Assembly (NCBI GenBank): GCA_021826255.1
Contig: JAKBAZ010000029.1
Span: forward strand, 1-10,684
Source of the DNA: Actinomycetes bacterium
GTDB taxonomy: Bacteria > Actinomycetota > Acidimicrobiia > Acidimicrobiales > RAAP-2
Length of the DNA stretch: 10,684 nucleotides
Reading direction: 5' to 3'
In this document: one piece after another, positions 7,231 through 10,684 of the stretch
Position numbering within the stretch: position 1 is the stretch's first letter
Layout of the letters: every line of letters begins with the position of its first letter
Translations under genes and position numbers: made by a program
The notes under the pieces: model-generated
Databases searched by the model: none
Told to the model about the DNA's origin: nothing
Seen by the model: the letters and a program-made list of their open reading frames with translations, nothing else

Positions 7231-8190
7231 CTATTCTCCGGCACAGTTCGCGTTTGGCACTTTGGTCCAACTGCTAGGAAAGCCAGATGGATTGTAGAGA
7301 ATCGGAAGTGACTGAGTTGAGTAAATCCACGGGTCGTACGTCTTAAACAAAGCGTATTGATAGCAGGCTGAAGTGTCAATATTCACAAGTTCCCGATTGA
7401 CGTCTGCGCTCGTAGCGGTGGGAAAATAGATCCACTGCAATATCGACGGCTCAATCCCCATCGCCCCACCGAGAGCGGCACCAGCACTGCCACCGAGCGA
7501 ATCGCCAACTACTAGGCCAAGCACGGAAGGTAGGAGACTTATGCCGAGAAGACTCCAGGAATTTATCGTGTTTTGCCACACCGGAAAATCACGTTTGATT
7601 GTTGCCCCGGTGAGGTTCCAGTAAGGTCCCCACCCCCACGTGATGTACGGGTCCGCCACTACCGGGTACACCGTGCTCGAGGTCGTCTGGACGGTTTGGA
7701 CGAGAGTGGAGCCCTGAACGCTGTAGGAGGTGGGGACGAGAGCTCCGGTGGCGTCTTTAGCCCAGGGGGCCTCAAAGGTGCCCACAGAGATCGATCCGCC
7801 GGAAAAACTCTTCATCACCGAGACACTGCCGTCGGGGTTCGAGGCGAGAAACTCTCCCGGAGAGAGAGTCACCGGAAAGGAGTAACTCGAAGGAGCAGAG
7901 GAGTTCTCCAGGGTCACCGACTCTCTCATCCCACTGGTGGTGAGAGTGGCGGCGACAGAGAAGGGAGACGGAGAGGTGTAGAGGGTGCTCGAGGGGGCAA
8001 TCTCGACACCCGCACTGGAGGAGGTTCCTAAGGGTAGGCCGAGATCCACCTGGTTCGACCCGTCACTCACGCGTAAGGCTCCCGCCGTCGACAATCTGGG
8101 CGAATTAGGGTGCGGTTCCACTTCCCCAACCTCTATCCACTGTGGATTCTCTAAAGTGCCACCACAACAAGGTGGCAACTGTGTAGCCAT
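7231..8190 (-). CDS. Carrier-type protein with VVADPY motif and hydrophobic C-terminus (copy 1)
   Basis: A frame of up to 319 residues. Residues about 33-182 are Ser/Thr-rich and beta-like, with APWAKDATGALVPTSYSVQG and ending YPVVADPY (176-182). This resembles, from memory, secreted actinobacterial proteins of unknown function in which a VVADP motif precedes a variable C-terminus. Residues 183-319 hold a hydrophobic Gly-rich stretch (213-245, several GxxxG spacings) and a tail with NRELVNID, SACYQY and SWTKVPNANC. The tail recurs in the gene at 10134-10684. No signal peptide is present. The first about 30 residues overlap the gene 8105-8398 in another frame and look unconserved. A GTG at 8121 with GAGG 8 bp upstream is an equally good start. 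The gene may be an N-terminally truncated cassette. A toxin or bacteriocin role is inferred only. Confidence 0.7.
   Translation of the reverse strand: MATQLPPCCGGTLENPQWIEVGEVEPHPNSPRLSTAGALRVSDGSNQVDLGLPLGTSSSAGVEIAPSSTLYTSPSPFSVAATLTTSGMRESVTLENSSAPSSYSFPVTLSPGEFLASNPDGSVSVMKSFSGGSISVGTFEAPWAKDATGALVPTSYSVQGSTLVQTVQTTSSTVYPVVADPYITWGWGPYWNLTGATIKRDFPVWQNTINSWSLLGISLLPSVLGLVVGDSLGGSAGAALGGAMGIEPSILQWIYFPTATSADVNRELVNIDTSACYQYALFKTYDPWIYSTQSLPILYNPSGFPSSWTKVPNANCAGE
7646..7959. repeat. Carrier repeat, copy 1
   Basis: A 314-bp segment repeated at 9079-9392 (13 mismatches by my count, about 96% identity) and, as far as the window reaches, at 10522-10684 (7 mismatches in 163). It encodes about 105 residues from SVAATLTTSG to VVADPY. 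In the comparison with copy 3 the similarity continues at protein level beyond VVADPY. In the comparison with copy 2 it stops there. Confidence 0.93.
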
Positions 8191-8398
8191 TCACCAAAAC
8201 AACCCAGATGAGCAATCCAATACCTATCATCAAGTGAGAAGGATGATGGCGCAAAAAGCTATAAAACACGACGAAACACGCTGCGTTGACCAACCCCAGG
8301 CCCGCCCACAACCCAAGTTTTCGAGCAAAGCTGTAGCGATCGAATTCGGAGCCCACCAAGCGCCACATTGTGCTGAGTCTCTTGATGAGGTGTCTCAT
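8105..8398 (-). CDS. Small two-helix membrane protein
   Basis: A 97-residue basic protein with two hydrophobic segments (about 28-48 and 56-80) joined by a short LRHHPSH loop. No family was recognised. Its ATG (8398-8396) overlaps the stop of the preceding small membrane gene as ATGA, so the two are translationally coupled. The DNA is AT-rich for this genome: 8161-8280 is about 44% GC. Its 3' end overlaps the presumed start of the carrier gene 7231-8190, and the last residues (DRGWGSGTAP) may have been altered when that cassette joined. It could be part of the immunity set for the carrier protein at 8790-9662 or a leftover from another cassette. Confidence 0.65.
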   Translation of the reverse strand: MRHLIKRLSTMWRLVGSEFDRYSFARKLGLWAGLGLVNAACFVVFYSFLRHHPSHLMIGIGLLIWVVLVNGYTVATLLWWHFRESTVDRGWGSGTAP

Positions 8399-8745
8399 AA
8401 AAGGTATGCGGCACTGAATGTAGGGGGCTCCGCTGTCGAGTCGAGAACACCAAGACGGTCGTTTTTGCCCACAACGACATCATTTGCACAAGCGGCCAAA
8501 TTGTCAATTTGCGCAGTACTCAAGTCACACCGAGTTCTCGACCATATCCATTCCCTGAACAACACTGGTGCAAGAAAGACGACTAGTTCAACAAGCGCCA
8601 ACTCAATCTTGGAGGTTAGGGGAAGTCGAAGATTCCAGTAGATAGCGATGGTTGCTGGCATGACACTCGCTAAGGCAAACGCGCTACATCGCCAGTGACG
8701 TGCGAGCCCCCTTGGTCTTTCGAATTGAATAACCTTTTGAGCCAT
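8395..8745 (-). CDS. Small membrane protein following the chimeric carrier gene
   Basis: A 116-residue protein starting MAQKVIQFERP. Two hydrophobic segments lie at about 20-37 and 47-64. They are followed by a soluble C-terminal half with two Cys and no recognised motif. The start at 8745 is chosen because AAGGAAGG (8759-8752) stands 6 bp before it. The frame is open to 8805, but that extension would overlap the upstream gene and has no binding site of this quality. The gene begins 44 bp after the carrier gene 8790-9662 ends, and its stop overlaps the next small membrane gene. Position and size suggest a protective partner for the carrier protein's hydrophobic C-terminus. This is inference from layout only. 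Confidence 0.7.
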   Translation of the reverse strand: MAQKVIQFERPRGLARHWRCSAFALASVMPATIAIYWNLRLPLTSKIELALVELVVFLAPVLFREWIWSRTRCDLSTAQIDNLAACANDVVVGKNDRLGVLDSTAEPPTFSAAYLL

Positions 8746-8751
8746 AGTGCA

Positions 8752-8759
8752 CCTTCCTT
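8752..8759 (-). promoter_or_regulatory. Strong ribosome binding site deciding the start at 8745
   Basis: The minus strand reads AAGGAAGG with a 6-bp spacer to ATG 8745. It is one of the best Shine-Dalgarno matches in the window and sets the start of the 116-residue membrane protein, against the longer frame from 8805. Confidence 0.7.
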
Positions 8760-8789
8760 TTGATTGCGCACTTAATGAATGCCATCGAT

Positions 8790-9662
8790 TCAGTATGGAA
8801 TACAACTCGTTACCACTCCATCCCAGGGGAATGCACCTTTAAAAATATTGCGATAGTCGGTCGCCGGGCAGATTCCGAACACATCGATGACAGCTACAGC
8901 GCCGGTCACAAGCGCTACAACGGTGCCACCCACTAAGACGCACCCTACGCCACCAACCACGAGACAAATCGCTGTGACAATAACTGCGAGTTCAGCTGGG
9001 GTTGCGTTGTACCAAAAGATCTGCTCTTTTTGAGTAAGTCGTACGTCTATTGATCCGTCAGCCCCAACATGAATCCAATACGGGTCTGCCACTACCGGAT
9101 ACACCGTGCTCGGGGTCGTCTGTACGGTTTGGACGAGAGTGGAGCCCTGAACGCTGTAGGAGGTGGGGACGAGAGCTCCGGTGGCGTCTTTAGCCCAGGG
9201 GGCACCAAAAGTGCCCACGGAGATCGATCCGCCGGAAAAACTCTGCATCACTGAGACACTGCCATCGGGGTTCGAGGCAAGAAACTCTCCCGGAGAGAGA
9301 GTCACCGGAAAGGAGTAACTCGAAGGAGCAGAGGAGTTCTCCAGGGTCACGGACTCTCTCATCCCACTGGTGGTGAGAGTGGCGGCGACAGACTCTACAG
9401 CCCACCTACGAACGGAGACAACTGACGCCCGCGGAGAGTCAGGAAGATCAACATCACCGTAGTGAATCTCAATTCCGACAAGAGCCTCCGGCGACATTGG
9501 GCTATCAAAAATGATCCTCTCGATCCTTGGAGGAAACGTTGTCTGCGCATCCAGTCCATAGATCTTCATGTCGGATTGTCGAATGGCGTCTGCGGCCTCG
9601 AGCCAGAGGCCCCCAAACGAAGGAAGATCAAACAGGCCCCCTGCCCTCGTTTTCATTTTCAT
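8790..9662 (-). CDS. Chimeric carrier-type protein: module A fused to carrier and unique C-terminus (copy 2)
   Basis: A 290-residue protein made of three parts. Residues 1-90 match the N-terminus of the gene at 5838-6446. Residues 91-195 match the carrier segment of the gene at 7231-8190 and end VVADPY. Residues 196-290 occur only here. The last part begins with a polar IDVRLTQKE stretch, has a long hydrophobic Gly/Val-rich segment (224-263) and carries Cys at 233, 241, 265 and 287. The switch from module A to carrier falls between codons 90 (GAG) and 91 (TCT) and keeps both frames. The ATG at 9662 has GAGGG 6 bp upstream. No signal peptide is visible, which is odd for a carrier that elsewhere looks secreted. 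The hydrophobic hairpin with paired Cys resembles pore-forming bacteriocin-like tails. Function is not established. Confidence 0.75.
   Translation of the reverse strand: MKMKTRAGGLFDLPSFGGLWLEAADAIRQSDMKIYGLDAQTTFPPRIERIIFDSPMSPEALVGIEIHYGDVDLPDSPRASVVSVRRWAVESVAATLTTSGMRESVTLENSSAPSSYSFPVTLSPGEFLASNPDGSVSVMQSFSGGSISVGTFGAPWAKDATGALVPTSYSVQGSTLVQTVQTTPSTVYPVVADPYWIHVGADGSIDVRLTQKEQIFWYNATPAELAVIVTAICLVVGGVGCVLVGGTVVALVTGAVAVIDVFGICPATDYRNIFKGAFPWDGVVTSCIPY
9079..9392. repeat. Carrier repeat, copy 2
   Basis: Direct repeat of 7646-7959 (about 96% identical) and of 10522-10684 (3 mismatches in 163, about 98%). Its right end at 9392 is the fusion point to module A; its left end is the VVADPY coding sequence. 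Confidence 0.93.
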
Positions 9663-9845
9663 GTGCTTCCCTCGTCAGTTCTGGCTTGCCGGACAGTCAT
9701 GGGAGTGAATTCGTAGGGTAGTCCGAGCGATTCTTGATCACCTTTTTTACTGCTCGCTCACGCACCCCGGGTGAGTACCTAGGTGCGCCTTCAATTGCCC
9801 TATCCTCTCAAGAGGTAGAACTTCCAAGATTCCCGGCGCTCTTCA
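9393..9845. repeat. Module A repeat, copy 2 (promoter region plus first 90 codons)
   Basis: Direct repeat of 6177-6629, 453 bp with no net gap. It brings a whole 5' end (upstream region, ribosome binding site and 90 codons) to the carrier segment. The right end at 9845 lies one base before the stop codon of the small membrane gene at 9846-10109, so the repeat begins exactly where that gene ends. Confidence 0.9.
9663..9845 (-). promoter_or_regulatory. Conserved upstream region of module A, copy 2
   Basis: Counterpart of 6447-6629, about 81% identical. The 47-bp block 9676-9722, next to the ribosome binding site, is almost unchanged, including the TACCCT -10 candidate (9720-9715, minus strand). 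The distal block with ACCCGGGG and CCTAGGTAC is also kept. As it lies between two minus-strand genes, it most likely supplies the promoter for the chimeric gene. Sites are inferred. Confidence 0.4.
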
Positions 9846-10109
9846 CTACCTTCGCGTATTCCACTTATGGCGACCCCGCTTCCATAGCGATACGAACACA
9901 ATCAACAACGCGACCCCGACCTGCAAAAAGATGAGTTTGGGAGGGCTGCGAAGGATTGTCGGGCCCCAATGAATAATGACTTCATCAACGGGAAAGATGA
10001 GCGCACCCGTCACCACCCCCCACATAGACCGCTTCAATCCGCGGCTCCTCCGTCCCCCATTCGGCTCCCTTCCGTCGTCGTGTTGCTGACTAATTGGGAA
10101 CGGTTCCAT
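9846..10109 (-). CDS. Small membrane protein following carrier copy 3
   Basis: An 87-residue basic protein with a polar N-terminus, a moderately hydrophobic segment (about 30-48) and a strong membrane segment (about 57-76, FLQVGVALLIVFVSLW), ending in a basic tail. No family was recognised. It begins 24 bp after the stop of the carrier gene at 10134; AAGAGA a few bases before the ATG is a modest ribosome binding site. Same position and similar size and type as the two-helix proteins behind carrier copy 2, without clear sequence similarity. Candidate immunity-type partner, by layout only. Confidence 0.6.
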   Translation of the reverse strand: MEPFPISQQHDDGREPNGGRRSRGLKRSMWGVVTGALIFPVDEVIIHWGPTILRSPPKLIFLQVGVALLIVFVSLWKRGRHKWNTRR

Positions 10110-10133
10110 TTGTCTCTTCAGACCCCTCTATCC

Positions 10134-10684
10134 CTACTCATTTGCACAATTACTGTTTGGAACTTTTGTCCAACTGTTGGGAAAACCCGTCGGGTTGTAG
10201 AACAAAGGCCTTTCGAAAATCACTCCCGCCGTCACAGAATATTGGAAGCAAGCTGATTGATCTATATTGACAAGCTCTCGATTGATCTGTGCTACCGATG
10301 CGGCTTGGGTCAAATTTGACTCAAGCCCGAGAGCACCACAAATTAAACCGGCCACTACTGCCCAGCTTCCTGGTACGCCGTACTCGTTCAACATAATAGA
10401 GACCGCTCCACAAGCGAGGTACCAAAACACCCCACTATTTACCCAATTTTGGTAAGTGGGAAATGCTGCCTTAATGAAACTCCCCCACAGATTTATGTAC
10501 GGCCCTACCCCCCACGTGATGTACGGGTCCGCCACTACCGGATACACCGTGCTCGAGGTCGTCTCTACGGTTTGGACGAGAGTGGAGCCCTGAACGCTGT
10601 AGGAGGTGGGGACGAGAGCTCCGGTGGCGTCTTTAGCCCAGGGGGCACCAAAAGTGCCCACGGAGATCGATCCGCCGGAAAAAC
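10134..10684 (-). CDS. Carrier-type protein with VVADPY motif (copy 3), 5' end outside window
   Basis: An open frame that enters from the right edge and ends with TAG at 10136-10134; 182 residues are visible. The first about 55 residues are the carrier segment up to VVADPY. The rest begins ITWGVGPYINLWG, has a hydrophobic region rich in Gly, Ala and Cys, and ends with NRELVNIDQSACFQY and GFPNSWTKVPNSNCANE. The same order of motifs is found in the gene at 7231-8190, so these two C-termini are homologous but diverged, most strongly in the hydrophobic middle. The visible GTG at 10661 is inside the carrier and not the real start. Whether this copy has a signal peptide and complete N-terminus cannot be judged here. 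It could be the full-length gene of the array or another partial cassette. Confidence 0.75.
   Translation of the reverse strand, partial: FSGGSISVGTFGAPWAKDATGALVPTSYSVQGSTLVQTVETTSSTVYPVVADPYITWGVGPYINLWGSFIKAAFPTYQNWVNSGVFWYLACGAVSIMLNEYGVPGSWAVVAGLICGALGLESNLTQAASVAQINRELVNIDQSACFQYSVTAGVIFERPLFYNPTGFPNSWTKVPNSNCANE
10522..10684. repeat. Carrier repeat, copy 3 (cut by window edge)
   Basis: The 163 visible bases match 9079-9241 with 3 mismatches and 7646-7808 with 7. The repeat most likely continues to the right of the window. Confidence 0.92.

Noticed and set aside
7573..8031. Plus-strand frames over the carrier repeats (7573-8031, 9069-9254)
   Set aside because: They arise in all copies because the carrier DNA is repeated; the minus frame keeps motifs across diverged copies and the fusion keeps that frame.
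8746..8805. Longer N-terminus for the 116-aa membrane protein
   Set aside because: It would overlap the preceding carrier gene, whereas a strong AAGGAAGG site marks the start at 8745.
5838..10684. Insertion sequence, prophage or CRISPR as explanation of the repeats
   Set aside because: No transposase, integrase, phage gene, terminal inverted repeats or short spaced repeats were seen; the repeats are coding and promoter segments joined in frame.

Overview
The window looks like a chromosomal stretch of a high-GC actinobacterium (Acidimicrobiia-like is a guess). The reasons are the GC-rich housekeeping genes, GTG starts, stop/start overlaps, an obgE-proB-proA order, and secreted-protein-like sequences of a style I know from actinobacteria. 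All supported genes lie on the minus strand, so transcription runs from right to left.

Right-hand part in transcription order, 10684 down to 5838: an accessory region. It holds three copies of one 'carrier' segment (7646-7959, 9079-9392, 10522-10684; about 96-98% identical in DNA). Each ends at the protein motif VVADPY and continues into a different hydrophobic, Cys- and Gly-containing C-terminal region. Each carrier gene is followed by one or two small membrane-protein genes (9846-10109; 8395-8745 plus 8105-8398; 6700-7230). The middle carrier gene (8790-9662) is an in-frame chimera. Its first 90 codons, plus 183 bp upstream, come from a second duplicated block whose other copy is the 5' end of the 202-aa gene 5838-6446. 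Shared carrier, variable C-terminus and a small membrane partner is the layout of polymorphic toxin or bacteriocin cassettes with immunity genes. That function is inferred, not shown.

A 388-bp stretch (5450-5837) without a recognisable gene separates this region from the housekeeping genes.

Left-hand part, 5449 down to 1: a compact operon of obgE (ribosome-assembly GTPase), proB and proA (the first two steps of proline synthesis), a MoxR-type AAA+ ATPase, and a CoxE-like VWA-domain protein cut by the left edge. Adjacent genes overlap by 4 bp, abut, or lie 22 bp apart, so translational coupling is likely. The ATPase and VWA protein form a usual chaperone pair. Their substrate is not visible here.
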